Assembly: GCA_903824295.1 (NCBI GenBank)
Contig: CAIJWE010000068.1
Span: 1-64,000, forward strand
Direction of reading: 5' to 3'
Source of the DNA: an uncultured Chlorobiaceae bacterium
GTDB lineage: Bacteria; Bacteroidota; Chlorobiia; Chlorobiales; Chlorobiaceae
DNA: 64,000 nt
Shown: in pieces, positions 7,853 to 17,620 of the stretch
Layout: each line of letters starts with the position of its first letter
How positions within the stretch are numbered: the stretch's first letter is position 1
The notes under the pieces: generated by a model
What the model was told of the DNA's origin: nothing
Seen by the model: the letters and a program-made list of their open reading frames with translations, nothing else
The model's database searches: none
Program-made: the position numbers and the translations under genes

Positions 7853-9016
7853 ATGGCTGGAGAGAGTGGAGGGGAGAGCAACCGCACCAATGCATTTGTG
7901 GTGAGCGCTCGTAAACGCACCATGCAGAAGGTGGCAAAAAAGGCCGGGGAGAGTCTGCTTTTTACTGTAGCCTCTTTTGTGGCTGTTATCGTTTTGTTCA
8001 TCTTTTATTTCGTGGCGCGTGATGCGGTTCCTTTTTTCCAGATCCGCGGTTTCACTGAATTTTTCACCAGTTCAAACTGGTATCCGGCCGATGACCCTGG
8101 CGAATTTGGGGCGCTTGCCATTATTTACGGCAGCTTGATGGTGACGCTTGGTTCTGCCTTGATTGCCGTACCGATGGGCGTGGCCGCAGCAATCTGCCTG
8201 AGTGATATCCTCCCATTTTCGATACGGCAGTATGCCAAGCCGATCATTGAGATGCTTGCGGCAATTCCTTCGGTAGCCTTTGGCTTTTTTGCCCTTGTCG
8301 TTCTTGCCCCGCTGTTGCAGAATAACGGAGGCCCCATGTTGATGTGGGCGTGGTGGATACTCGTATCACCCTTTATGCTGCTTGCCGTTATCGTCCTTTC
8401 CGATCTGTTGACGACAAAGATAATAGAGCCGAAACGGCGTCAGCAACTGCACATTTTTTTGCTGATCCTCTTCAGTTTCCTTTCGATTTTCTTGTTGTTC
8501 AAGGTGGGTACCGTTCTCTACGGGATTCAGATTCTGACTGGTACCAACGCTCTGAATGTCTCGATTATTTTGAGCTTTATGGCTTTGCCTACCATTGTCA
8601 GCGTCTCTGAAGATGCCCTTCAGGCGGTTGGACGCGACATTCGTGAGGGGAGTTACGCCCTTGGAGCTACCAGGGCTGAGACGATCCTTAAAACCGTTCT
8701 TCCTGCCGGAAGCAGTGGCATTCTTGCGGCGGTCATTCTTGGCATCATGCGCGCCCTCGGCGAAACGATGGTAGTCTGGATGGCTTCAGGCAACTCCTCA
8801 CAGATTCCTGAGCCATGGTTCAATTATCTCCAGTCAATCAGGACGCTGACGGCAACCATTGCCGGTGATATGGGCGAAGCTGATCAGGTGACCGGGTCGG
8901 CCCGTTTTCATGTCTTGTTCGCCATGGGGCTGCTTCTGCTTGTTATCAGTTTTATCAGTAACCTGATCAGCGAGAGGATTGTTGTTCGCCAGCGGAAAAT
9001 TCTTTCGGGCCAGTAG
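7853..9016 (+). CDS. pstC: Phosphate ABC transporter permease PstC
   Basis: A 387-residue inner-membrane permease. After a charged N-terminus it has a first membrane segment (residues 33-55) and a periplasmic stretch (FTEFFTSSNWYPADDPGEFGAL) typical of PstC. The remaining membrane helices contain the binding-protein-dependent transport motif (EDALQAVGRDIREGSYALGAT) that contacts the ATPase. It is longer than E. coli PstC (about 319 residues) because of extra hydrophobic segments around residues 170-220. With PstA it forms the phosphate channel energised by PstB. First gene of the pstCAB-phoU operon; no clear Shine-Dalgarno. Confidence 0.93.
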   Translation: MAGESGGESNRTNAFVVSARKRTMQKVAKKAGESLLFTVASFVAVIVLFIFYFVARDAVPFFQIRGFTEFFTSSNWYPADDPGEFGALAIIYGSLMVTLGSALIAVPMGVAAAICLSDILPFSIRQYAKPIIEMLAAIPSVAFGFFALVVLAPLLQNNGGPMLMWAWWILVSPFMLLAVIVLSDLLTTKIIEPKRRQQLHIFLLILFSFLSIFLLFKVGTVLYGIQILTGTNALNVSIILSFMALPTIVSVSEDALQAVGRDIREGSYALGATRAETILKTVLPAGSSGILAAVILGIMRALGETMVVWMASGNSSQIPEPWFNYLQSIRTLTATIAGDMGEADQVTGSARFHVLFAMGLLLLVISFISNLISERIVVRQRKILSGQ

Positions 9017-9063
9017 CTGTTGAAGGTTGGAGGTTGTGTATCTGTTCATCAAACCCTGTACTT

Positions 9064-10410
9064 ATGAATATCGGAACCAGAAAAATACTTGATCGATCAT
9101 TTACTGCGGTTGGTATTGGCTCTATTGTTGTCATGGCGATTGCCCTGATGATTGTTGTTGTGCCGATTATCACCAACGGTATTGGTGCTGTATTTTTTAC
9201 CGGTACGGTTGAGCACCGCAAAATGCTGTTCAGTGAATTCAAGAGGGGCGACAGTGAGAACCTCTCCAGTGAGGTTGCTTCGTCAAATCGTTATCGCGCA
9301 AAAGTGTACGGGATGCTCACCGGCTTTGAGGCTGAACTTGAAACGATGGCTCCGGAAAAAAAGGCTGAATACCAGGCAAAATATTCAGAGGTCAGAGCAG
9401 CACTTCAGGCTCTGCTTGGCCCTCTTCCTGGTGATCCGGAACCGATGTTGACACGGTTCAAGTATGGTCAGACCCGGTGGGAGAAAGCGGAGGAAAAGCT
9501 GCATGACCTCCTTTATGAATCCAAGTGGGACAACTCCAATCCAGAGGTGATGGCCAAAGAGTATTTTGTGAGCCGTGCTATCGGCTTTCAGGGAACCTCG
9601 CTGGTCAAGCTTTTTCCCTACGTCAAGGATAATTTTGAGGAGATACTTCTTCCTGAGTTTACCTTTTATTGGGGATTTATCACCGACAGTTCCGTGGATT
9701 CACACTTTTTCGGGGGTATCTGGCCGGAAATTCAGGGAACCTTTTTTCTTGCCATTGGCGCCATGCTTTTTGCCTTTCCTCTCGGTGTGGTCGCAGCGGT
9801 CTATTTTACTGAATATGCCAGGCCCGGCTTTTTGAACAGTATGTTGCGCAGCGCCAACAGCACCCTTGCGGGTGTTCCAAGTATTGTTTTTGGTATGTTT
9901 GGTCTTGCTTTTTTTATCAATACCCTCAAGGTTTCTGAATCAAAAAGTGTGATTGCCGGTGCGCTGACGCTGGCCATCATGATTCTGCCAACCATTATCC
10001 GTGCAGCCGAAGAGGCGATTCTTGCTGTGCCGAAGACCTACCGGGAGGCCTCACTGAGCCTTGGTTCCACAAAATGGAATACCATTGCGACGGTGATTCT
10101 GCCCGCAGCGTTGCCTGGCATTATTACGGGAGGAATTATCAGCCTCGGCAGAGCAGCGGGCGAGACGGCTCCGATTATCTTTACTGCAGCGGTCAGTGTT
10201 GGATCGGCCATAGGCTTGGCGGATGTCTTGACATCTCCCACGCCAGCACTCTCCTGGAACATTTATAACCTTGCCAGTGAACATGAGGCGGCTGCCCAGA
10301 TTCGTCATGTTCAGTATGGTATGGTGCTCGCCCTCGTCAGTATCGTGTTGATGCTGAACCTGTCGGCGATTGTGCTGAGGGCCCGTATTTCGAAAAAATT
10401 AAAAGGCTAA
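9064..10410 (+). CDS. pstA: Phosphate ABC transporter permease PstA, with large periplasmic insert
   Basis: The ATG at 9064 gives 448 residues; a GTG at 9034 would add ten. A first membrane helix (about residues 15-45) is followed by roughly 150 residues of charged sequence, partly coiled-coil-like. The normal PstA permease domain then follows, with EAILAVPKTYREASLSLGSTKWNT as the ATPase-coupling loop and GRAAGETAPIIFTA near the end. E. coli PstA is about 296 residues, so the insert accounts for the difference and should face the periplasm. It lies 47 bases after pstC and 11 before pstB. Confidence 0.93.
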   Translation: MNIGTRKILDRSFTAVGIGSIVVMAIALMIVVVPIITNGIGAVFFTGTVEHRKMLFSEFKRGDSENLSSEVASSNRYRAKVYGMLTGFEAELETMAPEKKAEYQAKYSEVRAALQALLGPLPGDPEPMLTRFKYGQTRWEKAEEKLHDLLYESKWDNSNPEVMAKEYFVSRAIGFQGTSLVKLFPYVKDNFEEILLPEFTFYWGFITDSSVDSHFFGGIWPEIQGTFFLAIGAMLFAFPLGVVAAVYFTEYARPGFLNSMLRSANSTLAGVPSIVFGMFGLAFFINTLKVSESKSVIAGALTLAIMILPTIIRAAEEAILAVPKTYREASLSLGSTKWNTIATVILPAALPGIITGGIISLGRAAGETAPIIFTAAVSVGSAIGLADVLTSPTPALSWNIYNLASEHEAAAQIRHVQYGMVLALVSIVLMLNLSAIVLRARISKKLKG

Positions 10411-10421
10411 AATAACTATCA

Positions 10422-11282
10422 ATGCTCATGACAATGGATGCCAGAGAGAGTTCCGGAAGTGCCCCGGTAAAGAAGGCGACACGGGATATGTATCTCCCTC
10501 CTGAACGAAGAACAATTGCTGATGGCGGCGACGCTCATATTTCGGCCAGGGAATTTTCGATCTATTATGGAGAGTTTGAGGCAGTAAAGCGGGTGAGTGC
10601 TGATATTCTTTCAAAATATGTTACCGCTATCATTGGCCCCAGCGGTTGTGGCAAGAGCACTTTTTTACGTGCCATAAACCGGATGAACGATCTGATACCG
10701 AGCTGCCACACTACTGGTGCCCTGCTTTTTGATGGTCAAGACGTTTATGGGAAATTCACTGACGAGGTGCTGCTCCGAAAAAAGGTTGGGATGGTGTTCC
10801 AGAAGCCGAACCCGTTTCCAAAGTCCATTTTCGACAACATCGCCTACGGACCCCGTCTGCATGGGGTGAACGACAAGAAGAAGCTGATGGAAATTGTCGA
10901 ACGCAGCCTGAAAAAAGCGGCGATATGGGATGAAGTGTGTGACCGTCTCGACAAGAATGCCCTCGGTCTGAGCGGTGGTCAGCAGCAGCGTATCTGTGTT
11001 GCCCGTACGCTTGCGGTTGAGCCGGAGGTGCTTCTGCTCGATGAGCCCACCTCGGCTCTTGATCCAAAAGCTACCGCAAAAATAGAGGATCTCATACAGG
11101 AGTTGCGCGGCAGTTATACCATCATGATTGTTACGCATAACATGCAGCAGGCATCACGGGTATCGGATGCCACCATGTTTTTTTATGAGGGGGTGCTTGT
11201 TGAACAGGCCTCGACTGCGCAGCTCTTTACCAATCCGAAAGACCCGATGACGGAAGATTATATAACCGGAAGATTCAGCTAA
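10422..11282 (+). CDS. pstB: Phosphate ABC transporter ATPase PstB
   Basis: A 286-residue ABC ATPase that powers PstCA. It has Walker [10 protein letters not shown], a Q-loop in [16 protein letters not shown] (characteristic of PstB), signature LSGGQQQR, Walker [14 protein letters not shown] and the switch His in IVTHNM. An extra 35-40 residues precede the ABC fold; ATGs at 10428 and 10434 are alternative starts. It sits between pstA and phoU in one operon. Confidence 0.95.
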   Translation: MLMTMDARESSGSAPVKKATRDMYLPPERRTIADGGDAHISAREFSIYYGEFEAVKRVSADILSKYVTAIIGPSGCGKSTFLRAINRMNDLIPSCHTTGALLFDGQDVYGKFTDEVLLRKKVGMVFQKPNPFPKSIFDNIAYGPRLHGVNDKKKLMEIVERSLKKAAIWDEVCDRLDKNALGLSGGQQQRICVARTLAVEPEVLLLDEPTSALDPKATAKIEDLIQELRGSYTIMIVTHNMQQASRVSDATMFFYEGVLVEQASTAQLFTNPKDPMTEDYITGRFS

Positions 11283-11300
11283 CGAAACCAATACACGATC

Positions 11301-11987
11301 ATGTCAGAACGTCCGGTCCATGAGCATATCAGAGAACTCTCCCATGTTCTTGTGCAACTCTCCGACAAGGTGGTCGGAAATTTACTTGATGCACTGCATG
11401 CTGTAAAACACCAGGATGAGCAGGGTGCGCGGAAAATCAAGCTTGTTGATGATGAAATAGATGTGGCTGAAGTCGACCTTGAGGCTCGCTGCCTGGCATT
11501 TCTTGCCCTCCAGCAGCCGGTAGCAAGAGATCTGCGCACCATTGTCACCATCATCAAGATCAACGATGATCTTGAGCGTATCGGCGACCTCGCGGTACAC
11601 ATCATTGAGCGTATGCCGGAAATCAGCCCGGAGATGCTTGAATCCTTTGATTTCGAAAATATGGGGATGCGTGCTGGCGATATGGTTAAAAAGTCCATCA
11701 AGGCATTTGTCTCCAAAGATCGCATGCTTGCCGACCAGGTGTGTGCCCTTGATGAAGAGGTCGATGTGATGCATCGCTCAGTCTTCAAAAAAGTGACGGC
11801 ACTCATGAAGGGGCCTGATTCTGATGTTGACCAGCTCATTGCGGCATTAAGTATATCGCGCTATATTGAGCGCATGGCCGACCATGCATCACGGATAGCC
11901 AATGAGGTTATTTTTCTGGTGACGGGAGAAATTGTGCGCCACAGGGGTGGTTTTTATGAAAAGCTCATTGAGTCGCTCAAAGATTGA
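11301..11987 (+). CDS. phoU: Phosphate transport regulator PhoU
   Basis: A 228-residue all-helical protein with two PhoU repeats. The metal-binding signatures are seen as RDLRTIVTIIKINDDLERIGDLAVHI and the second-repeat ISRYIERMADHASRIANE. PhoU damps phosphate uptake and signals phosphate sufficiency to the PhoR-type kinase and the Pst transporter. It is the last gene of pstCAB-phoU, 18 bases after pstB. Confidence 0.94.
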   Translation: MSERPVHEHIRELSHVLVQLSDKVVGNLLDALHAVKHQDEQGARKIKLVDDEIDVAEVDLEARCLAFLALQQPVARDLRTIVTIIKINDDLERIGDLAVHIIERMPEISPEMLESFDFENMGMRAGDMVKKSIKAFVSKDRMLADQVCALDEEVDVMHRSVFKKVTALMKGPDSDVDQLIAALSISRYIERMADHASRIANEVIFLVTGEIVRHRGGFYEKLIESLKD

Positions 11988-12120
11988 ATGCTTGCAAAAG
12001 TGGGGGGCAATGGGGCAGGTCTGGCGGGGTTTTAGTTTTTTTTCTTGCAATTAACCTTGGAGGTCTGCTAAATTAACGTCACTTTGTATTTTTTAAACAT
12101 AAGCATGGTGTTTGAACCCT

Positions 12121-12852
12121 ATGGCTAACCTGTTAGGCAAATTTTTCGGCGATTCACCGAAAACCGCAGAAACCCCGAAAGCCTTTACTATCCAGATCGA
12201 TCCTGCGAAGTTCGCTCTTTCGATAAAACCGCAGGGGACGGTTCATGTGCAGCTTGAATCACTCAAGCAGAAGCTGACCAAACTCTCTTCGAATGTTGAA
12301 AACAACCTGATGCTCAGCATCCGGGCCTCAACAAAGGGCAATGTTGAGCTTGCCGCTTCGGCTTTCAAGTTTGATGAAGCCTATATTCGCAAAGGGAAGT
12401 TCGAGGTTGAATATCTTACCCTGGCCTATGCATCCTTCCAGAATCTCGGCGAAGCTGATCTTAAGGCGGTCAACCATGCGAGGATGATCTTGCGGGATTT
12501 GGAAAAACTGGCTCAGCTTGCACTCAATATTGCCGATAAAACCGGCTATGTACAGTTTGCCAATGTGCAGGAGCTGCACAAGGATGAGTATGGTCTGAAA
12601 CCGATGGGTGATATTACGGCTGAAATGATCAAGAAAGCTGTTGAGGCCTACGTCAGCAGCAACTCAAAACATGCCAGTGAGACGCTGGTGATGATGAAGG
12701 AGATCAAGGATCTTTACGACACGGCGGTTGCAAAAATCAAGGCATCGGTGAACGATCAGAATATTACCAATCTTACCGGTATTCTTTCGATTGTTGAGCA
12801 CGTCAAGTCGTCAGCAGATATCTCCTGTTCCATAGCAACCCATTTTTGCTGA
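12121..12852 (+). CDS. Divergent PhoU-like protein
   Basis: The ATG at 12121 gives 243 residues; the longer frame opens at a TTG at 12112. The protein is helical. Segments such as LEKLAQLALNIADKTGY and ILSIVEHVKSSADISCSIATHF sit where PhoU has its ERIGD and EHADHA motifs, but the metal-ligating residues are mostly replaced. It is best described as a PhoU-fold paralogue. It lies 133 bases after phoU. A promoter-like pair (TTGCAA near 12048, TAAATT about 18 bases on) is possible upstream, and a UUCG-loop terminator follows, so it is probably its own unit. Confidence 0.7.
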   Translation: MANLLGKFFGDSPKTAETPKAFTIQIDPAKFALSIKPQGTVHVQLESLKQKLTKLSSNVENNLMLSIRASTKGNVELAASAFKFDEAYIRKGKFEVEYLTLAYASFQNLGEADLKAVNHARMILRDLEKLAQLALNIADKTGYVQFANVQELHKDEYGLKPMGDITAEMIKKAVEAYVSSNSKHASETLVMMKEIKDLYDTAVAKIKASVNDQNITNLTGILSIVEHVKSSADISCSIATHFC

Positions 12853-12876
12853 AACGGCCCTCTTTTGATGATAAAT

Positions 12877-12904
12877 AAAAGCGGGCTTCGGTTCGCTTTT
12901 TTTT
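12877..12904 (+). terminator. UUCG-tetraloop terminator after the PhoU-like gene
   Basis: AAAAGCGGGC at 12877-12886 pairs with GTTCGCTTTT at 12891-12900 (two G-T pairs) around a TTCG loop, followed by a T-run. This is a textbook stable intrinsic terminator. Confidence 0.9.
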
Positions 12905-12944
12905 ATGGTGCATGTTGCCCTGTTTATCTGATGAATGTTTATCA

Positions 12945-14045
12945 ATGAAAAACCCTCAATCGATAGCTGAAAAGCTGAACAAGCATAAAGTTTTTGCGGT
13001 AGCCCTCATTGCCCTGCTTCTTGGACTCTTCTGGTTTTTACAGCATCGTGAACCGAAAAAAGTTGCGACAGAGAGACCAAATGGGCGTATTCCCGTTTCG
13101 GTTGCTCTGCTTTCAAACGCCGCTGTCCGCGACAGTTTCAGTACCGTCGGTACCATTGAGGCATTCAGGGAGGCTGATATCTTTTCTGAATCTGCCGGTC
13201 TTGTTCGCAGGGTTTCGGCTGAACCGGGAACCCCGAAAAAGGCAGGAGAGACGCTCTTTCTGCTTGATGATGAACTGGTCACTGCCCGGAAAAGGAAGGC
13301 TGATGCATTCTACCGGCATGCGAAACAGGATGCCGAGCGCTATAAAAATCTTTACCGGGAAGGTGCTGTGGCACTTTCAGCCAGTGAGACTGCGCAGTTG
13401 CAGCTCGAAGAGGCTGAGGCTGAGTTCATTACGGCCACACGCAAATACGGCGACACCAGGGTGAAAGCCCCTTTTTCAGGGATGGTAACTGCCCGCTTTG
13501 TTGAGCAGGGGGAGCTGGTTCAGGAGGGAAAGAAGGTTGCGCAGATGGTTGACCTCTCGAAGGTGAAAGTGATTATCTTTGTGCCCGAGCAGCAGATTGT
13601 CAAGTTTGTGCCGGGAACTCTCTTGACGGTTACCAGCGATATTTATCCGGGGGAGGGTTTCAGCGGCAAGATAAGCTCGGTGAGTGACAAGGCGGGGCGT
13701 GATCACACCTTCAGGGTCGAAGTGGTGCTGCAGAACTCCGGCAAGAGTGTCTTTCGATCCGGCATGTTTGCAAGGGTAATCATGAAGGGCGAGAGCGGGA
13801 GGCAGGCGCTTCTTGTTCCTCGTGTTGCGCTTGTTTCAGGGATCAGAAAACCTGAGCTTTTTGTTGTCCGCAGCGGCAAGGCTTATTTGAAGTCGTTTGT
13901 TGCCGGTATGGAGCTGCAGAAACAGATCGAGGTTCTCGGGGGACTTTCGGCGGGCGAGCGTGTGGTGATCAGCGGGCAGAATGAGCTGCATGACGGCTCT
14001 GATGTGGTGGTCATCGATCAGCAAAAGAGCCCCGTCCTGCCATGA
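12945..14045 (+). CDS. RND efflux periplasmic adaptor (membrane fusion protein)
   Basis: A 366-residue adaptor if it starts at the ATG at 12945 (MKNPQSIAEK). A single N-terminal membrane segment (FAVALIALLLGLFWFL) anchors it. The order is then lipoyl half-domain, helical hairpin (about residues 110-170, rich in Ala/Glu/Arg), second lipoyl half (VKAPFSGMVTARFVEQGELV), beta-barrel and membrane-proximal domain. It joins the RND pump to an outer-membrane channel. The stop overlaps the pump start (CCATGA), so the two are coupled. No TolC gene is adjacent; the TolC-type gene at 61955 belongs to another cluster. Confidence 0.92.
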   Translation: MKNPQSIAEKLNKHKVFAVALIALLLGLFWFLQHREPKKVATERPNGRIPVSVALLSNAAVRDSFSTVGTIEAFREADIFSESAGLVRRVSAEPGTPKKAGETLFLLDDELVTARKRKADAFYRHAKQDAERYKNLYREGAVALSASETAQLQLEEAEAEFITATRKYGDTRVKAPFSGMVTARFVEQGELVQEGKKVAQMVDLSKVKVIIFVPEQQIVKFVPGTLLTVTSDIYPGEGFSGKISSVSDKAGRDHTFRVEVVLQNSGKSVFRSGMFARVIMKGESGRQALLVPRVALVSGIRKPELFVVRSGKAYLKSFVAGMELQKQIEVLGGLSAGERVVISGQNELHDGSDVVVIDQQKSPVLP

Positions 14046-17000
14046 CACTGACAGAGCTCTCCATAAAACGGCCGACACTCATTGTTGTCCTCTTTACCGT
14101 TCTCGGTATTCTCGGAGTGTTCAGTTATCGGCAGTTGCAGTATGAGCTGTTACCCAAGATGACTCCGCCCGTTGTGACGGTCTCCATCCGTTATCCCGGT
14201 GCTTCGCCTTCTGAAGTTGAGACGTCGCTGACCAAACCGGTTGAAGAGGCGGTTTCGGCCATTGAAAAGATCGCATCCATAACCTCTACTTCGACCGAAG
14301 GGATGTCGGTTGTCGCCATTGAGTTTTCCAACTCCGCCAATATTGAAAAAGCGCTCCAGGATGCACAGCGCAAGATCAATGAGGTGCGTGACCGCTTTCC
14401 CACTGAAGCGAAGGCGCCGGTCATCACCCGCTTTGCACTTGATGAGGCTCCCGTACTGCGTATCGGGGCGACCTCATCGCTGCCTGATACCGATTTTTAC
14501 CGCATGCTCAAGGATGACATCAAGCCACAGCTTGCAAGTATTGCCGGTGTTGGTCAGGTCTATCTGCTTGGAGGGCGTGAGCGTGAAATCAGGGTCAATA
14601 TTGATCTCGAACGGCTGCAAAGCTACAGTCTGACGGTACCCGATCTGCTCAAAGAGGTCGGCAAGGCAAATATTGATGTTCCTGCCGGGAAAATTGATGA
14701 TCGCGACAAAGAGTTTGTTGTGAGGCTTGCCGGAAAGTTCACCAGCCTTGACGAGCTGAAAGCGCTGGTGTTGCGCTCTTCCTCCGCCGGCAGGGTCACG
14801 CTCCGCGATGTTGCCGAAGTAGAGGATGGCTTCAAGGAGATCACAACTCTCACAAGGGTCAATGGCCGGAGTGCTGTCGGCATCATGGTAATGAAGCAGA
14901 GCGATGCCAACACCGTTGACGTCAGCCGCCTCACCAGGGCAACCCTCTCGCGGCTTACAGCACTCTACCACGACCGGAACCTCTCGTTCGATGTTGCCCA
15001 GGACGCATCGACCTTTACGCTCGAGGCGGTCACTGCTGTTCAGCAGGATCTTATGCTTGCCGTGCTGCTTGTCGCCCTCGTCATGATGCTTTTTCTCCAC
15101 AGCCTGCGCAACTCCCTCATTGTGCTGGTTTCCATACCGACTTCGCTGGTGACCACCTTTATTGGCATGTATCTCTTCGGATTCTCCCTGAATTTGATGA
15201 CGCTGCTCTCCCTTTCGCTGGTTGTTGGTGTACTGGTGGATGACTCTATTGTGGTGCTTGAAAATATTTACCGCCATCTTGAGCGCGGCGAAGAGCCCCG
15301 TCAGGCAGCGCTGCTTGGCCGAAACGAGATAGGCTTTACCGCACTCTCCATCACGCTGGTCGATGTGGTGGTTTTTCTTCCGCTCTCGCTGGTCAGTGGT
15401 ATCGTCGGCAACATCCTGCGCGAGTTTTCTGTTGTCATGGTCATCTCCACACTCGTCAGCCTTTTTGTCTCTTTTACCCTGACGCCGCTGCTTGCATCAC
15501 GTTTTTCGAAAGTTGAGAATTTTTCAGGCAAGAATATTTTTGAGCGTTTTGCCATCGCCTTTGAGGGAAATTTTCAGCGTATGAGGGAGCGTTATCTGGA
15601 CATTCTTCAGTGGTCTCTGGTAAACCCGTACAAAGTCTTTTTCAGTGCGATACTCCTGCTCTTTGCCTCTTTCAGCCTGCTGTTTTTTGGTCTTATTGGT
15701 GGAGAATTTATCTCGGTCTCTGACCGTGGGGAGTTTGCCGTCAAGCTGGAGCTCGAGCCAGGAACACCTCTTGCGGAGACCAACCGTCTGACGAGAAGTG
15801 TGGAGCGACGCCTGACCGGAATGGCGGAGGTGAAAAAGGTGATGGTCAATGTCGGTTCTTCGAGCGAAGGATTTTTGAACCAGAGCGCAGACAATATTTC
15901 CGAGATCAATGTCAAGCTGTCAGGAAAAGAGGAGCGGACGCGATCGACGGATGCTGTCATGCAGGCAATCCGCCTCAATTTGCAGGATATTGTCGGGCTC
16001 AAGGCAAACATCAACCCGATCGGTATTTTCGGCACAGCAAATGAGACGCCGGTTGCCGTCATTTTGAGCGGCCCATCAAGAAATGAGGTGACGCTGGCAG
16101 CCCGGGTGTTGCGTGACAGTGTTAAAACCATTCCGGGCACGGCCGATGTTCAGCTCACCTCGCAGGTCGGGAGTCCGGAGATGCGCATCGTGGTCGACCG
16201 TGAAAAAATGGCCTCGTTTGGTATCACCATTGCTGATGTCGGAGCCGCTCTTCGAACCGCTTATGCCGGGGATGAAGCGGGCAAGTACCGGGACGGGAGT
16301 GATGAATATGATATCAGGGTCATGCTTGATAAATACTACCGTCAGGATACCTCGACGCTGGGTGAAATCACGTTCCGTACGCCGCAGGGCGATATGGTAC
16401 GCCTCGGCCAGTTTGTCACTTTTGAGCAGGATCGGGGCTATACGCAGTTGCAGCGCAAGGATCGCAACAATGCTGTCTGGGTTAAGGCACAGGTTGTCGG
16501 CCGTCCTGTCGGCAGCATTGGCAAGGAGATTGAGCGGATCATGGCCAATATGAAAAAAAAGGGACTTATGCCGGCAACGGTCTCCACGGCCTACGATTCG
16601 GATTTGAAACGGCAGGGTGAATCGAACTCAACACTCCTGCTCTCCTTTCTTGTTGCCATTATCTTTGTCTATCTTATCATGGTGGCGTTGTATGATTCAT
16701 GGCTTTGGCCTATGGTGGTTATGTTTTCTATTCCTTTAGCCATTATCGGGGCGCTTTTCGCCCTCGCTCTTACCGGCAAATCGCTCAGCATCTTCACGAT
16801 TCTCGGCATTATCATGCTTGTGGGGCTTGTGGGAAAAAATGCGATACTTCTGGTGGATTTTATCAATAAATTCCGTCTTGAGGGTATGGAGCTTTCAGCC
16901 TCGATTCTTGAAGCCGCAAAAGAGCGGTTGCGCCCGATTCTCATGACCACCCTGACGCTGATTTTCGGACTTCTGCCGATTGCGATTTCGGGAAGTTCGG

Positions 17001-17179
17001 GCTCAGAATGGAAATCCGGTCTTGCTGTTGCTCTTGTTGGCGGTCTTGCCAGTTCGATGTTTCTGACGCTTCTGGTTATTCCTGTGGTCTATGTCTGGTT
17101 CGACAGTAAACCAAAACAGTTTGTGGGTTGGGTTAAAACTATTATCAGGAAGTTTGCCGCCTTGAAGCGGCAGCGGTGA
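14042..17179 (+). CDS. RND multidrug efflux pump, AcrB/MexB family
   Basis: 1045 residues with the classical RND layout: TM1 (LIVVLFTVLGILGVFSY), a large periplasmic porter loop, TM2-6, a second loop and TM8-12. The TM4 proton-relay Asp pair is in VVGVLVDDSIVVLENI, and GLVGKNAILLVDF marks the TM10-11 region. It exports hydrophobic or toxic compounds with the adaptor upstream, driven by protons. The porter loops are of the HAE1 type rather than the heavy-metal (CzcA) type, as judged by length and by the lack of the CzcA-type metal residues. The substrate is unknown. Confidence 0.93.
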   Translation: MTLTELSIKRPTLIVVLFTVLGILGVFSYRQLQYELLPKMTPPVVTVSIRYPGASPSEVETSLTKPVEEAVSAIEKIASITSTSTEGMSVVAIEFSNSANIEKALQDAQRKINEVRDRFPTEAKAPVITRFALDEAPVLRIGATSSLPDTDFYRMLKDDIKPQLASIAGVGQVYLLGGREREIRVNIDLERLQSYSLTVPDLLKEVGKANIDVPAGKIDDRDKEFVVRLAGKFTSLDELKALVLRSSSAGRVTLRDVAEVEDGFKEITTLTRVNGRSAVGIMVMKQSDANTVDVSRLTRATLSRLTALYHDRNLSFDVAQDASTFTLEAVTAVQQDLMLAVLLVALVMMLFLHSLRNSLIVLVSIPTSLVTTFIGMYLFGFSLNLMTLLSLSLVVGVLVDDSIVVLENIYRHLERGEEPRQAALLGRNEIGFTALSITLVDVVVFLPLSLVSGIVGNILREFSVVMVISTLVSLFVSFTLTPLLASRFSKVENFSGKNIFERFAIAFEGNFQRMRERYLDILQWSLVNPYKVFFSAILLLFASFSLLFFGLIGGEFISVSDRGEFAVKLELEPGTPLAETNRLTRSVERRLTGMAEVKKVMVNVGSSSEGFLNQSADNISEINVKLSGKEERTRSTDAVMQAIRLNLQDIVGLKANINPIGIFGTANETPVAVILSGPSRNEVTLAARVLRDSVKTIPGTADVQLTSQVGSPEMRIVVDREKMASFGITIADVGAALRTAYAGDEAGKYRDGSDEYDIRVMLDKYYRQDTSTLGEITFRTPQGDMVRLGQFVTFEQDRGYTQLQRKDRNNAVWVKAQVVGRPVGSIGKEIERIMANMKKKGLMPATVSTAYDSDLKRQGESNSTLLLSFLVAIIFVYLIMVALYDSWLWPMVVMFSIPLAIIGALFALALTGKSLSIFTILGIIMLVGLVGKNAILLVDFINKFRLEGMELSASILEAAKERLRPILMTTLTLIFGLLPIAISGSSGSEWKSGLAVALVGGLASSMFLTLLVIPVVYVWFDSKPKQFVGWVKTIIRKFAALKRQR

Positions 17180-17221
17180 GTGCAGGAACTCTTCTCTCGT
17201 TCAATAAAAAAGGGTAAAACG

Positions 17222-17620
17222 ATGCGTTTTTTTTCAACCCGGCCTCCTGTTCTGCTGATTTGTCGTGCAGCCCTTTCATTTTCATGGGTTTATCAGGGGG
17301 CTGTGCCAAAAATCGCCTGCCAGAGCAGGGGTGAAATCGAGTTGCTGGGCCACATTCTTCCATTCAATCAATGGTTGTGTGCAGCGGTTTTCTGGATTGG
17401 TGTTGCCGAAATTCTTTTTGGCCTTTTGTTGCTTGTTGCTTCTCGTGCGTGGGTTTTCTGGCTGAATATTGCCGCGCTGAGCGGCCTTCTTCTCTTTGTA
17501 GCACTCTTTGAGCCTGCGATGTTTGCTTTGCCATTCAATCCTTTGACCCTGAACGTTTCGCTGATCGCGCTCTCTGTGGTCGTTTTGCTGGAGCTGAATA
17601 AATTAAAAAATGTTACCTGA
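17222..17620 (+). CDS. DoxX-like small membrane protein
   Basis: The ATG at 17222, preceded by AAGGG, gives 132 residues with four membrane segments. RAALSFSWVYQGAVPKI followed by ELLGHILP matches the DoxX-like family, whose members are integral membrane proteins linked to redox or envelope stress in some species. The longer GTG start at 17180 directly abuts the pump stop and is less likely. The stop is immediately followed by the ATG of the next gene. Confidence 0.75.
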   Translation: MRFFSTRPPVLLICRAALSFSWVYQGAVPKIACQSRGEIELLGHILPFNQWLCAAVFWIGVAEILFGLLLLVASRAWVFWLNIAALSGLLLFVALFEPAMFALPFNPLTLNVSLIALSVVVLLELNKLKNVT

